From: Pseudomonadota bacterium
Lineage (GTDB): Bacteria > Pseudomonadota > Gammaproteobacteria > Burkholderiales > Thiobacillaceae
DNA length: 64,000 nucleotides
Direction of reading: 5' to 3'
NCBI GenBank assembly: GCA_021802555.1
Contig: JAJZRU010000013.1
Span: forward strand, 17,010 to 81,009
Under the pieces are notes generated by a model. It saw only the letters and a program-made list of their open reading frames with translations. It searched no databases and was not told where the DNA came from. The translations under genes were made by a program, and so were the position numbers. Of the stretch, positions 8,236 to 17,431 are shown piece by piece. Numbering within the stretch: position 1 is the first letter of the stretch; the number at the start of each line of letters is the position of its first letter.

Positions 8236-8238
8236 CAC

Positions 8239-8694
8239 ATGAAATGCCCCTTCTGCGGCCACCCCGACACCCAGGTGGTGGACTCGCGCCCCAATGACGA
8301 CGACACGGCGATACGCCGGCGGCGCCGCTGCACGGCCTGCGACAAGCGTTTTACCACTTTCGAGACGGCCGACATCCGCCTGCCGCAGATCGTCAAGAGC
8401 AACGGCCACCGCGAGGACTATTCCACCGAAAAGCTGCGCGAGGGATTTCGCCGCGCCCTGCACAAGCGCCCGGTATCGACCGAGCTGGTGGATGAAGCCA
8501 TCGCCCGCATCGAGCAGAAATTATTGGCTTTAGGCGAGCGCGAAATCCCCGCGCGCGAGATCGGCGAGCTGGTGATGGGAGAGCTGCGCAAGCTCGACAA
8601 GGTGGCCTACATCCGCTTCGCTTCGGTGTACCGCAGCTTCCAGGACGTGAACGATTTCCGCGACGTCATCAAGGATCTGGGCAAGAACCGGTGA
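8239..8694 (+). CDS. nrdR: transcriptional repressor NrdR
   Basis: ATP/dATP-sensing repressor of ribonucleotide reductase operons. The 151-aa product starts with a zinc ribbon (Cys3, Cys6, Cys31, Cys34) rich in arginine (AIRRRRRC). An ATP-cone of about 90 residues follows, beginning [14 protein letters not shown]. Its likely target in this window is the paired box upstream of nrdD (12862-12908). glyA-nrdR-ribD is a common proteobacterial order. No classical ribosome site is visible because the pyrimidine tract ends just before the ATG. Confidence 0.97.
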   Translation: MKCPFCGHPDTQVVDSRPNDDDTAIRRRRRCTACDKRFTTFETADIRLPQIVKSNGHREDYSTEKLREGFRRALHKRPVSTELVDEAIARIEQKLLALGEREIPAREIGELVMGELRKLDKVAYIRFASVYRSFQDVNDFRDVIKDLGKNR

Positions 8695-9812
8695 GCGAAT
8701 TTTCCGCCGCCGATTACGGCCACATGGCACACGCCCTGCGGTTGGCGCGCAAGGGGCTGTACACGACCACGCCCAATCCGCGCGTGGGCTGCGTCATCGT
8801 CAAGGACGGCGCGATCGTCGGCACCGGCTGGCACGAGCGCGCCGGCGAAGCCCATGCGGAAATCCACGCCCTGCGTGAAGCCGGCGACGCCGCGCGCGGC
8901 GCGACCGTGTACGTAACGCTGGAACCCTGCGCCCATCATGGCAAGACTCCGCCCTGCGCCGATGCCCTGGTGCGCGCCGGCGTCGCGCGCGTGGTCGCCG
9001 CCATGCAGGACCCCAATCCCAGCGTGGCGGGCGAAGGCTTGGCACGCTTGGCCGCAGCCGGCGTGCAAGTCGAAAGCGGCCTGCTGGAGGCAGCTGCGCG
9101 CGAACTGAATCCCGGCTTCATCAAGCGCATGCTGCTGGGCCACCCCTATGTGCGCCTGAAAACCGCCGCCAGCCTGGACGGCAAGACCGCGCTCGCCAAC
9201 GGCGCGTCGCAATGGATCACCGGGGCGGCCGCGCGCGCCGATGCCCAGCGCCTGCGTGCGCGCGCCTGCGCCATCCTCACCGGCTCGGGCACCGTGCTGG
9301 CCGACGACCCGCGCCTGGACGTGCGCGACTTCGATATCGGCCGTCAGCCCCTCCGGGTGGTGGCGGATACGCGCCTGCGCACGCCGCCGCAGGCGCGCCT
9401 GCTCGCGGGCGGCAAGGCCCTCATCGTGTGCGCCGAGCCGGAGCCCAAGAAAATGGCGGCGCTGGAAGCCGCCGGTGCCAAGATTCTGTGCCTGCCGGGC
9501 AGCGACGGACGGGTGGATTTGGCCGCCCTGCTCGCCCATCTCGCACGCCAGGGCGTAAACGAATTGCACGTCGAAGCCGGCGCGAGGCTCGCCGGGGCGC
9601 TGCTGGCCGCCGGCCTGGTGGACGAATGGGTACACTACGCCGCACCCCTGGTGCTGGGCGAGCCGGGGCGCGGGCTGTTCGCGGGCCTCGATCTCACCAC
9701 CCTGGAGCAAGCGCGCGCCTTTCGCGTCGCGGACGAGCGCCGCGTGGGCCGGGACTGGCGCTTTACCTTGCGGCCGGACACGAGCGCCGGCCCTGCTACA
9801 ATGCCGTCCTGA
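8691..9812 (+). CDS. ribD: bifunctional pyrimidine deaminase/reductase RibD
   Basis: Catalyses the second and third steps of riboflavin synthesis. The 373-aa product has an N-terminal cytidine-deaminase-like domain with zinc ligands HAE (55-57) and [11 protein letters not shown] (Cys80, Cys89). From about residue 150 a dihydrofolate-reductase-like domain follows ([29 protein letters not shown]). The start is GTG and overlaps the nrdR stop (GTGA), so translation is coupled. ribE and ribBA follow. Confidence 0.96.
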   Translation: MSEFSAADYGHMAHALRLARKGLYTTTPNPRVGCVIVKDGAIVGTGWHERAGEAHAEIHALREAGDAARGATVYVTLEPCAHHGKTPPCADALVRAGVARVVAAMQDPNPSVAGEGLARLAAAGVQVESGLLEAAARELNPGFIKRMLLGHPYVRLKTAASLDGKTALANGASQWITGAAARADAQRLRARACAILTGSGTVLADDPRLDVRDFDIGRQPLRVVADTRLRTPPQARLLAGGKALIVCAEPEPKKMAALEAAGAKILCLPGSDGRVDLAALLAHLARQGVNELHVEAGARLAGALLAAGLVDEWVHYAAPLVLGEPGRGLFAGLDLTTLEQARAFRVADERRVGRDWRFTLRPDTSAGPATMPS

Positions 9813-9830
9813 CCCGTTTTTCCCCCGCCC

Positions 9831-10430
9831 ATGTTTACCGGCATCATCCAGGCCATCGGCCGCATCCACCGTTTCGAGGCAAAAGGCCCCGACGCCCGCC
9901 TCGACATCGATGCCGGCGGCCTGGACCTGGATGACGTGCAAGTGGGCGACAGCATCGCCGTGAACGGGGTATGCCTCACCGTCGTGGCGCTCGCCCCCGG
10001 CCAGTTCAGCGTCGATGTCTCCGCCGCGACGCTGTCCTGCACCGCGGGCTTCGTGCCCGGCGCCGAAGTGAACCTGGAAAAGGCCCTGCGCCTGGCCGAC
10101 CGCCTGGGCGGCCATCTGGTATCCGGGCATGTGGACGGCGTCGGCACCGTCACGCGCTTCGATCCGGTCAGCGCCTCCACCCTGCTGGAAATCGAAGCGC
10201 CCCGCGAGCTGGCCCGCTACATCGCGCGCAAGGGCTCGATCACGGTGCAGGGCGTCTCCCTCACGGTCAACCGGGTGGACGACCAACGCTTCGCGGTCAA
10301 TCTCATCCCCCATACGCTGGAACAAACCACTCTCAAGCATGTGCAGCCCGGTGCGCGCGTCAATCTCGAAGTTGATCTGATGGCGCGCTACGCCGAGCGT
10401 CTTGCCACTTTCGACGATCAGCCGACATGA
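9831..10430 (+). CDS. ribE: riboflavin synthase alpha subunit
   Basis: Dismutates two 6,7-dimethyl-8-ribityllumazines to riboflavin. The 199-aa protein starts with the typical [10 protein letters not shown]. It contains two similar lumazine-binding halves, each with a Gly-Asp-Ser or related element followed by VNGVCLTV or VQGVSLTV. It starts 18 bases after ribD and overlaps ribBA by four bases. Confidence 0.96.
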   Translation: MFTGIIQAIGRIHRFEAKGPDARLDIDAGGLDLDDVQVGDSIAVNGVCLTVVALAPGQFSVDVSAATLSCTAGFVPGAEVNLEKALRLADRLGGHLVSGHVDGVGTVTRFDPVSASTLLEIEAPRELARYIARKGSITVQGVSLTVNRVDDQRFAVNLIPHTLEQTTLKHVQPGARVNLEVDLMARYAERLATFDDQPT

Positions 10431-11521
10431 GCCTCGCCCCCATCACCGACATCATTACCGACCTCAAGGCCGGCCGCATGGTCATCCTGGTGGACGAGGA
10501 AGACCGCGAGAACGAGGGCGATCTCGTGATGGCGGCCGAATTTGCCACGCCGGAGGCCATCAACTTCATGGCCAAATACGGCCGCGGCCTGATCTGCCTC
10601 ACGCTCACCGACGAGCGCTGTCGGCAACTGGGTTTGAAGCAGATGGTGGCGGACAACCAGACGCCGCACGGCACCGCCTTCACGGTTTCCATCGAGGCCG
10701 CCGCAGGCGTCACCACCGGCATTTCGGCAGCCGATCGCGCGGTGACTATCCAGGCCGCGGTGGCCAGGAACGCCGGCCCCGCCGACATCATCCAGCCCGG
10801 CCATGTCTTCCCTTTGCGCGCCCAGCCGGGCGGCGTGCTGGTACGCGCCGGGCACACCGAGGCGGGTTGCGATCTGGCGCGCCTGGCGGGCCTGGAGCCG
10901 GCCGCGGTGATCTGCGAAATTCTCAAGGACGACGGCACCATGGCGCGCCTGCCCGACCTGATCGAATTCGGCCAGCGGCACGGCCTCAAGATCGGCGCCA
11001 TCGCCGATTTGATCCACTACCGCAACCAGACCGAAAGCCTCATCGAGCGCGTGGCCGACCGCCTGATCCAGACCGTCTACGGCGCCTTCCGCCTCCTGGC
11101 CTACCGCGACCTGTCCAGCAACGACATCCATCTCGCCTTGGTGAAAGGCGAGATCGCGCACGACCGGGAAACCCTGGTGCGCGTACACGAGCCGCTGTCG
11201 GTGATGGATTTCCTCGACGTCACCAGCGGGCGCCACTCCTGGCCCGTGCTGGCCGCCCTGGAGGCCATCGCCGAGGCAGGCGGCGGCGTGCTGGTGCTGC
11301 TGCACCGGCCGGAAACCACCGAGGCCCTGCTCTCCCGCCTGGCCCCCGGGCCGCAGACGCCGCCGGCCGCGCGCAAAGTCGATTTGCGCGATTACGGCAT
11401 AGGCACGCAAATCCTGAAAGACCTCGGCGTCGGCAAGATGCGCCTGCTGGCCACGCCGCGGCCCATGCCGTCGCTGTCCGGCTTCGGCCTCGAAGTCGTC
11501 GGCCACCGCCAGCGCGACTGA
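10427..11521 (+). CDS. ribBA: 3,4-dihydroxy-2-butanone-4-phosphate synthase with degenerate GTP cyclohydrolase II domain
   Basis: The first 200 of 364 residues form a complete RibB domain ([11 protein letters not shown] at about 23-33, [13 protein letters not shown]). The C-terminal 160 residues align with GTP cyclohydrolase II, for instance VRVH and [14 protein letters not shown]. However, the zinc cysteines of RibA (one after VRVHSE and the CDC pair) are replaced and the domain contains no cysteine. The GTP-binding QEGRN segment is also lost. RibA activity is therefore unlikely; such RibB-X proteins are known in betaproteobacteria, and a separate ribA is expected elsewhere. ribH and nusB, which often follow, are absent here. 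Confidence 0.92.
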   Translation: MSLAPITDIITDLKAGRMVILVDEEDRENEGDLVMAAEFATPEAINFMAKYGRGLICLTLTDERCRQLGLKQMVADNQTPHGTAFTVSIEAAAGVTTGISAADRAVTIQAAVARNAGPADIIQPGHVFPLRAQPGGVLVRAGHTEAGCDLARLAGLEPAAVICEILKDDGTMARLPDLIEFGQRHGLKIGAIADLIHYRNQTESLIERVADRLIQTVYGAFRLLAYRDLSSNDIHLALVKGEIAHDRETLVRVHEPLSVMDFLDVTSGRHSWPVLAALEAIAEAGGGVLVLLHRPETTEALLSRLAPGPQTPPAARKVDLRDYGIGTQILKDLGVGKMRLLATPRPMPSLSGFGLEVVGHRQRD

Positions 11522-11733
11522 CCCGCCCTTGCGGCGGACTTCGGACGCAACGGCCCCTCCGGCCGCAACGGCTCCCCCTCATCCGCGATCGGGAATACGC
11601 CCGCGTCAATCCGGCGCCCTCCGGAGCGCGCGCGTACACGATATTGTCAAATACTTATACTAGGCTTAAAGTCGTTTCCACGGCTGGGCGCAAGAGGATT
11701 GCGCACCCCTAATAAACCTTTTAGGAGACTCCC
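11522..11733. other. intergenic region between ribBA and the metalloprotease gene
   Basis: About 210 bases without a supported gene. The second half turns AT-rich (ATATTGTCAAATACTTATACT around 11641-11661) and contains a plausible -10 TATACT. A ribosome site TTAGGAGA (11721-11728) precedes the TTG start of the next gene. Confidence 0.4.
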
Positions 11734-12678
11734 TTGAAGCTGAAAACCCTGGCCATCTTCGCCATCCTGTTCGCTGCCCCGCGGGCGTACGCCAATATCG
11801 ACATCCAATTCGACTTCAGCTACGACACCCGTTATTTCTTCAATTCGAACTCGGCTGCGCTCAGCGCATTGGACGCTGCGGCCTCGGTATTCGAAACCCG
11901 TTTCACGGACTCACTCTCCGCCATCAACTCCGGCGGCGGCAACGACTTCTCGACCGAATTTTTCAATCCGGCGAACCCCAGTGGAGGCAACATCACGCTG
12001 TCCAACCAAAGCATCGGCATGAACGTGATTCGCGTCTATGCCGGCGGGGCCGATCTGGGGGGAAACACGCTGGGCGTCGGCGGCCCCGGGGGGTATAGCT
12101 GCTCCGGCTTCGGCAATTTCTGCGGCGCGTCCAATCTCGACCGCGGACAGGGCGCGACCAGCGGCGCAAACGCAGTGGACTTCGCCCCGTGGGGCGGCTC
12201 CCTCGCTTTCGACGACACGGCATCCACTAAATGGAATTTCAGCGCGGCGCAGGGTCCGTCTTCCGGCCAATCCGATTTCTATTCGGTGGCGGTGCATGAA
12301 CTGGGCCACTTGCTCGGCTTTGGCACGGCCGACTCGTTTGACGCCTCAGTCAGCGGCAGCGGCTATTTCACGGGGGCGCACGCGGAGGCTGCCTACGGCG
12401 GGAGCCCCGTGCCCTTGTACACGACGGACAAAGCGCATTGGGCGGAAGGCGTCATGAGCACGGTCAACGGCACGCCGCAGGAAGCGGCCATGGACCCCAC
12501 GTTGACCATCGGCCAGCGCAAGTATTTCACCGCGCTGGACTACGCCGCCATGAAGGACATCGGCTGGCAGGTATCGGCGGTGCCGGAAGCGGAGACCTGG
12601 GTGATGATGCTGTCCGCGCTGGGGCTGCTCGCCCTGGCGGCCCGGCGCCGCGCCGCGCCGGCCGCGCGAACCACCTGA
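11734..12678 (+). CDS. secreted zinc metalloprotease-like protein with PEP-CTERM-type sorting tail
   Basis: A 314-aa protein from a TTG start eight-to-nine bases behind TTAGGAGA. A signal peptide (residues 1-20, cut after AYA) leads into a Gly/Ser/Asn-rich domain with the zinc-protease motif HELGHLLGFG (His188, Glu189, His192). The C terminus has the sorting arrangement: VPEAETW (283-289), a hydrophobic helix and a basic end (AARRRAA). The usual Pro-Glu-Pro is Pro-Glu-Ala, a variant seen in betaproteobacteria. Exosortase-dependent surface attachment is inferred; no exosortase gene is in the window. Two cysteines (123, 130) could form a disulfide. Its substrate is unknown. Confidence 0.8.
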   Translation: MKLKTLAIFAILFAAPRAYANIDIQFDFSYDTRYFFNSNSAALSALDAAASVFETRFTDSLSAINSGGGNDFSTEFFNPANPSGGNITLSNQSIGMNVIRVYAGGADLGGNTLGVGGPGGYSCSGFGNFCGASNLDRGQGATSGANAVDFAPWGGSLAFDDTASTKWNFSAAQGPSSGQSDFYSVAVHELGHLLGFGTADSFDASVSGSGYFTGAHAEAAYGGSPVPLYTTDKAHWAEGVMSTVNGTPQEAAMDPTLTIGQRKYFTALDYAAMKDIGWQVSAVPEAETWVMMLSALGLLALAARRRAAPAARTT

Positions 12679-12861
12679 CATAGCCGCCCGCTGCCGTTCG
12701 GCAGCTCCGGCCGATGACGAGGCTCGCGGGGGGAGCACCCCTCGCCACCCGTCTCGCGCACTTTTTGCAATTCATCCGCGCCACGAAGCCCGTCATCCGA
12801 CGGGGCAAGCAAATTTTTTGCATTTAAACAGGAAAAGCGTATCGTCTACTCCTTGCAATAA

Positions 12862-12908
12862 ACACAATATGTTCTACACATAGAGTTGCTTTCAACAATA
12901 TCTTGTGT
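12862..12908 (+). promoter_or_regulatory. paired NrdR boxes upstream of nrdD
   Basis: Two 16-bp near-matches to the NrdR box (ACACAATATNTTGTGT type) lie at 12862-12877 (ACACAATATGTTCTAC) and 12893-12908 (CAACAATATCTTGTGT). Their starts are 31 bp apart, three helical turns, which is the spacing known for cooperative NrdR binding. The nrdR gene is at 8239-8694. They end 22 bases before the nrdD ATG, where they would cover the promoter. Confidence 0.8.
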
Positions 12909-12930
12909 AACACCTAAAGGAGACCACGGT

Positions 12931-14943
12931 ATGACCATCGCCCAACTGCCCACCCTGCCCGAGCACGTGATCAAGCGCGACGGCCGCCGCGCGCCGTTCG
13001 ACGCCGGCCGCATCCGCGCCGCCATCCTCAAGGCCGGCCAGGCCGCCGGGGAGTTCGACGCTGGCGAGGCCGACCTGCTGTGCGCCCAGGTGGTGAAGAT
13101 CCTGCGCCATCAATACCGCCAGCACGCGCCCGACATCGAGCGCATCCAGGACGCGGTGGAGCAGACGCTCATCGCCGCCAATCATTTCCAGACCGCGCGC
13201 GCCTACATCGTCTATCGCGCAAGCCATGCCCGCCTGCGCGAAGACCGCAAGACCGTGGTGGACGTGGCCGCCTCGGTGAACGAATATCTCAGCGGCCAGG
13301 ACTGGCGCGTGAATGCCAATGCCAACCAGGGCTATTCCCTGGGCGGACTGATCCTCAACGTGGCCGGCAAGGTGACGGCCAATTATTGGCTGTCGCACGT
13401 CTATCCCCCGGAAGTGGGCGCGGCGCACAGAAACGGCGACATGCACATCCACGACCTCGACATGCTGGCCGGCTATTGCGCGGGCTGGTCGCTGCGCACC
13501 CTGCTGGCCGAGGGCCTCAACGGCGTGCCGGGCAAGGTCGAGGCCGGTCCTCCGCGCCATCTTTCCTCGGCCGTGGGCCAGATCGTCAATTTTCTCGGCA
13601 CCCTGCAGAACGAGTGGGCGGGCGCGCAGGCGTTTTCCTCCTTCGATACCTACATGGCGCCCTTCGTGCGCAAGGACCGCCTGTCCTATGACGAAGTGCG
13701 CCAGTCCATCCAGGAGCTGATCTACAACCTCAACGTGCCCTCGCGCTGGGGCACGCAGACGCCCTTCACCAATCTCACCTTCGACTGGGTGTGCCCGGAA
13801 GATTTGCGCGAGCAGGTGCCGGTCATCGGGGGCGAGGAAATGCCCTTCCGCTACGGCGAGCTGCAGGCGGAAATGGACATGATCAACCGCGCCTACATGG
13901 ACGTGATGACTGCCGGCGATGCCAAAGGCCGCGTCTTCACCTTCCCCATCCCGACCTACAACATCACCAAAGACTTCGCCTGGGAGAGCGAAAACGCCGC
14001 CCTGCTGTTCGACATGACTGCCAAGTACGGCCTGCCCTATTTCCAGAATTTCATCAATTCGGAACTCCAGCCCAACATGGTGCGCTCCATGTGCTGCCGG
14101 CTGCAGCTGGACCTCAGAGAATTACTGAAGCGCGGCAACGGCCTGTTCGGCTCGGCGGAGCAGACCGGCAGCGTCGGCGTGGTGACGCTCAATTGCGCGC
14201 GCCTGGGCTATCTGCACCAAGGCGACGAGGCCGGGCTGCTCCAGCGCGTGGACGAGTTGATGGACTTGGGCAAGAACAGCCTGGAGATCAAGCGCAAGGT
14301 CATCCAGCGCCTCATGGATCAGGGCCTCTTCCCCTACACCAAGCGCTATCTGGGCACTTTGCGCAACCACTTCTCCACCATAGGGGTGAACGGCTTCAAC
14401 GAGATGATCCGCAACTTCAGCGCCGACCGCGAGGACATCACCACCGAGTGGGGCTACGCCTTTGCGCTGCGCCTGCTCGACCACATCCGCGCGCGCATCG
14501 TCGCCTTCCAGGAGGAAACCGGGCATCTCTACAATCTGGAGGCCACGCCCGCGGAAGGCACCACCTACCGCTTCGCCAAGGAGGACCGCAAGCGCTGGCC
14601 CGACATCCTGCAGGCGGGCACGCCCGAGCAGCCCTATTACACCAACTCCTCGCAACTGCCCGTGGGCTATACGGAAGATCCCTTCGAGGCGCTGGAGCGC
14701 CAGGAGGCCCTGCAATCGAAATACACCGGCGGCACCGTGCTGCACCTGTACATGGCGGAGCGCCTATCCTCGGGCGAGGCGTGCAAAAAGCTCGTGCGCC
14801 GGGCGCTGGAAAATTTCCGCCTGCCCTACATCACGGTTACCCCCACCTTCTCGATCTGCCCCAAGCACGGCTATCTGGCCGGCGAGCATCCCTACTGCCC
14901 GAAATGCGATGCGGAAATCCTCGCGCGCAAACAGGCGGCGTGA
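12931..14943 (+). CDS. nrdD: anaerobic ribonucleoside-triphosphate reductase, catalytic part without the glycyl-radical tail
   Basis: Class III reductase making dNTPs without oxygen. The ATG at 12931 follows AAAGGAG and gives 670 aa. An N-terminal ATP-cone (VIKRDGRRAPFDAGRI) is followed by the large barrel domain and the C-terminal zinc region (SICPKHGYLAGEH, YCPKC). The protein stops right after that region (ILARKQAA), whereas relatives continue about 50-60 residues to a radical glycine in RVxGY. That tail is in the next reading frame unit, in phase, separated by one TGA and 33 bases. The type resembles the Bdellovibrio-like NrdD subgroup. It is probably repressed by NrdR through the paired box. 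Confidence 0.93.
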   Translation: MTIAQLPTLPEHVIKRDGRRAPFDAGRIRAAILKAGQAAGEFDAGEADLLCAQVVKILRHQYRQHAPDIERIQDAVEQTLIAANHFQTARAYIVYRASHARLREDRKTVVDVAASVNEYLSGQDWRVNANANQGYSLGGLILNVAGKVTANYWLSHVYPPEVGAAHRNGDMHIHDLDMLAGYCAGWSLRTLLAEGLNGVPGKVEAGPPRHLSSAVGQIVNFLGTLQNEWAGAQAFSSFDTYMAPFVRKDRLSYDEVRQSIQELIYNLNVPSRWGTQTPFTNLTFDWVCPEDLREQVPVIGGEEMPFRYGELQAEMDMINRAYMDVMTAGDAKGRVFTFPIPTYNITKDFAWESENAALLFDMTAKYGLPYFQNFINSELQPNMVRSMCCRLQLDLRELLKRGNGLFGSAEQTGSVGVVTLNCARLGYLHQGDEAGLLQRVDELMDLGKNSLEIKRKVIQRLMDQGLFPYTKRYLGTLRNHFSTIGVNGFNEMIRNFSADREDITTEWGYAFALRLLDHIRARIVAFQEETGHLYNLEATPAEGTTYRFAKEDRKRWPDILQAGTPEQPYYTNSSQLPVGYTEDPFEALERQEALQSKYTGGTVLHLYMAERLSSGEACKKLVRRALENFRLPYITVTPTFSICPKHGYLAGEHPYCPKCDAEILARKQAA

Positions 14944-14976
14944 CCCCGCCGCTTCATCAACCCCAAGGAGAGCGAC

Positions 14977-15177
14977 ATGAACGACCTATCCCAACCCTTC
15001 GGCACCCGCAACGCCCATCCGGACCTGCTCGACGAAGAGCGCCAGCCCTGCGAGATCTGGACCCGGGTCATGGGCTACCATCGCCCGGTGGCCAGCTTCA
15101 ACGCCGGCAAGAAAGGCGAGCATGCCGAGCGGCGCTTCTTCCGCGAAGCCTGCACGCAGGTTCCCATGACACGCTAA
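14977..15177 (+). CDS. glycyl-radical domain of NrdD as a separate small protein
   Basis: A 66-aa product with its own ribosome site (AAGGAGAG, 14964-14971). Residues 26-56 read like the C-terminal tail of class III reductases: EIWTRVMGYHRP with Gly33 as the likely radical residue, then FNAGKKGEHAERRFF. Nothing else is present, so it should act by docking into NrdD after activation by NrdG. It is in the same frame as nrdD, separated by a single TGA, so read-through to a continuous protein of about 750 residues is also possible. nrdG starts five bases after its stop. Confidence 0.85.
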   Translation: MNDLSQPFGTRNAHPDLLDEERQPCEIWTRVMGYHRPVASFNAGKKGEHAERRFFREACTQVPMTR

Positions 15178-15182
15178 TCCGC

Positions 15183-15797
15183 ATGCCCAGGCTGCGCCTA
15201 GGCGGCCTCACGCCGCTCACCACCATCGACTTCCCCGGCCAGCTTGCGGCCGTGGTGTTCTGCCAGGGCTGCCCTTGGCGCTGCAGCTATTGCCACAACC
15301 GCCATCTGCAGCCCGGCTGTGGAGAGCAGATGCTTTCCTGGGGCGAGGTGATCAGCTTTCTGCACCGCCGCCGCGGCCTGCTGGACGCCGTGGTATTCTC
15401 CGGCGGCGAGCCCACGCTGCAACCGGACCTGCCCGCCGCCCTGCGCGAAGTCAAGGCCCTGGGTTTCCAGGTCGGGCTGCACACGGCCGGCATTTACCCG
15501 GCACGCTTTGCCCGCCTGCTCCCCGATCTGTCCTGGGTGGGGCTGGACATCAAAGCGCCCTGGCCGCGCTACGACAGCCTGACCGGCATGCGCGGCAGCG
15601 GCGAACGCGCCCAGCATACCCTGCAATTGCTGCAGCGCAGCGGCGTGATCTACGAATGCCGCACCACCTGGCATTCCGGCCTGTTCCCGGAAAGCGAGCT
15701 GCGGGCCATGGGGGAGGATTTGGCGGCGCGCGGCGTAAAGCGCTGGGTGGTGCAGCCCTGCCGCGTGCCGGGCAGCGTGCCCGTCAGTCTGCCTTAG
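15183..15797 (+). CDS. nrdG: anaerobic ribonucleotide reductase activating protein
   Basis: Radical SAM activase that generates the glycyl radical using S-adenosylmethionine and a 4Fe-4S cluster. The 204-aa product has the cluster motif CPWRCSYC (Cys-x3-Cys-x2-Cys) near residue 35 and the SAM-binding [11 protein letters not shown]. It starts five bases after the small glycyl-radical gene and appears translationally coupled to it. It converges with obgE on the other strand with a 14-base overlap of the ends. Confidence 0.94.
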   Translation: MPRLRLGGLTPLTTIDFPGQLAAVVFCQGCPWRCSYCHNRHLQPGCGEQMLSWGEVISFLHRRRGLLDAVVFSGGEPTLQPDLPAALREVKALGFQVGLHTAGIYPARFARLLPDLSWVGLDIKAPWPRYDSLTGMRGSGERAQHTLQLLQRSGVIYECRTTWHSGLFPESELRAMGEDLAARGVKRWVVQPCRVPGSVPVSLP

Positions 15798-16848
15798 GCG
15801 CCGAGGCTTCGGCACCCGCTTCCTGTTCCGCCGGCGGGCGTTGCGCCTGCAGATAGTCCATCACGGCATAGCTCAGCGCCTGGCAGCCCGTACCCTTGAG
15901 CGCGGAGATGGCATACACCGGACCGTCCCAGCCGTAGGCACGCACGAAATCCTCGATGCGGGCCGCACGCTCGTCCTCGGGCAGGAGGTCGACCTTGTTG
16001 AGCACCAGCCAGCGCGGCTTCTGATAGAGCGTGAGATCGTACTTGCGCAGCTCCTCGACGATGGCACGCGCCCCCTGCACGGGATCGCTGCCCTCCCAAT
16101 AGCTGCCGATGTCCACCAGGTGCAAAAGCAGCCTCGTGCGCTGCAGATGGCGCAGGAACTGGTGGCCCAGGCCCGCCCCCTCGGCCGCGCCCTCGATCAG
16201 TCCGGGAATGTCGGCCATGACGAAGCTGCGCTCGCTGTCCACCCGCACCACACCCAGATTGGGATGCAGGGTGGTGAAAGGATAGTCGGCGACCTTGGGG
16301 CGCGCGGCCGACACCGCGCGGATGAAAGTGGATTTGCCGGCATTGGGCAATCCCAAGAGCCCCACGTCGGCCAGCACCTTGAGTTCCAGATTCAGCTCGC
16401 GCTCTTCGCCCGGCTCGCCGCGGGTGAACTGGCGCGGCGCGCGATTGGTGCTGGACTTGAAGTGCAGGTTGCCCAGGCCGCCCTTGCCGCCGCGCGCCAA
16501 TTGCGCGCGGGCGCCGTCGCGGTCGAGGTCGGCGATGAGATCGCCGCCCTGCGCATCGCGGATCACGGTGCCCACGGGCACGCGGATCAGAAGATCCTCG
16601 CCGCCGCGGCCGTTGCAGTCCGAACCGCGGCCGTTCTCGCCGCTCTCTGCGCGGAAAATGCGCGTATAGCGGAATTCCACCAGGGTGTTGATGTTGCGGT
16701 CGGCCTGGGCGTAGATGCTGCCGCCGCGCCCGCCGTCGCCGCCGTCGGGGCCGCCCTTGGGCACGTACTTCTCGCGCCGCATGCTGGCCGAGCCGTCCCC
16801 GCCCTTGCCGGCCAGCACCTGTATGGTTGCCTCGTCAACGAATTTCAT
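15784..16848 (-). CDS. obgE: GTPase ObgE/CgtA
   Basis: Ribosome-associated GTPase acting in 50S assembly and stress control. The 354-aa protein has the glycine-rich Obg domain at the N terminus ([20 protein letters not shown]). The G domain has GLPNAGKST (G1), DIPGLIEGA (G3) and NKVD (G4). The acidic/Ala C-terminal tail is short. In most proteobacteria rplU-rpmA stand directly upstream; here the upstream neighbour is a thioredoxin-like gene, so the ribosomal protein genes are elsewhere. Confidence 0.97.
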   Translation of the reverse strand: MKFVDEATIQVLAGKGGDGSASMRREKYVPKGGPDGGDGGRGGSIYAQADRNINTLVEFRYTRIFRAESGENGRGSDCNGRGGEDLLIRVPVGTVIRDAQGGDLIADLDRDGARAQLARGGKGGLGNLHFKSSTNRAPRQFTRGEPGEERELNLELKVLADVGLLGLPNAGKSTFIRAVSAARPKVADYPFTTLHPNLGVVRVDSERSFVMADIPGLIEGAAEGAGLGHQFLRHLQRTRLLLHLVDIGSYWEGSDPVQGARAIVEELRKYDLTLYQKPRWLVLNKVDLLPEDERAARIEDFVRAYGWDGPVYAISALKGTGCQALSYAVMDYLQAQRPPAEQEAGAEASAPKAD

Positions 16849-16909
16849 GCGGGTGGGGAAATGGACAAAGGCGCCATTATCCCCTGCGGCAGCGGGAAGA
16901 TGAACCGCT

Positions 16910-17431
16910 TCAGAGCAGCGGCGTGACTACCTCCTCCAGCCGCGCTTCGTTCCAGGCCGGCTGCTTGGCCTGCCAGCCGTCGTAACGCAGCAGGCCCCGG
17001 CGGTCGATGACGAAGCTCACGGGGATGCGCCAGATGCGTCCATAGCCGCCGGCCCAGGGGCTGCCCAACAGGCCGACGGGGAAACTCAAGGTCGCCGCGA
17101 CCGCGCGCACCTTGGGCAAATCGTCGGGACCGTCGAGACAAAACCCCAGCACGCGCAGGCCTTGTTGCGCGTGGCGCGCAGCATAGGCGGAAAGGATGGG
17201 CAGCTCGGTGCGGCAGGGGTCGCACCAGGTGGCCCAGAAAGTGACGATCACCACCTCGCCCAGCAGATCGCGCGTGGCGATGCCGGCGCCGTCCAGGGTG
17301 TGCAGCACCAGGGGCGGCGCCGGTGCGCCGACCCGCAAATCGTTTGCGCGCGCGATGCCTGGCACGGCCACCGCCGCCGCGAGCGCCGCGACACGCTGCA
17401 GCCAGGCGCGCCGGCCGGGTTCAGAACGCAT
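16910..17431 (-). CDS. TlpA/ResA-family periplasmic thioredoxin-like protein
   Basis: A 173-aa redoxin with a leading segment [13 protein letters not shown] and an Ala-rich hydrophobic run, resembling a twin-arginine signal. Peroxiredoxin-like strands follow, with the active site WCDPC in [15 protein letters not shown]. The start at 17431 was chosen because its ATG lies inside the last codons of the upstream gene (overlap 11 bases), which implies coupled translation. It probably reduces or guards thiols of exported proteins. The coupled outer-membrane protein carries a cysteine cluster and is a candidate partner (inference). Confidence 0.88.
   Translation of the reverse strand: MRSEPGRRAWLQRVAALAAAVAVPGIARANDLRVGAPAPPLVLHTLDGAGIATRDLLGEVVIVTFWATWCDPCRTELPILSAYAARHAQQGLRVLGFCLDGPDDLPKVRAVAATLSFPVGLLGSPWAGGYGRIWRIPVSFVIDRRGLLRYDGWQAKQPAWNEARLEEVVTPLL

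Noticed and set aside
14941..14943. TGA of nrdD as a selenocysteine codon
   Set aside because: The codon is in the linker after the zinc region, not at a conserved Cys, and a good ribosome site and ATG follow. Separate translation is the simpler reading, though read-through is kept open in the findings.
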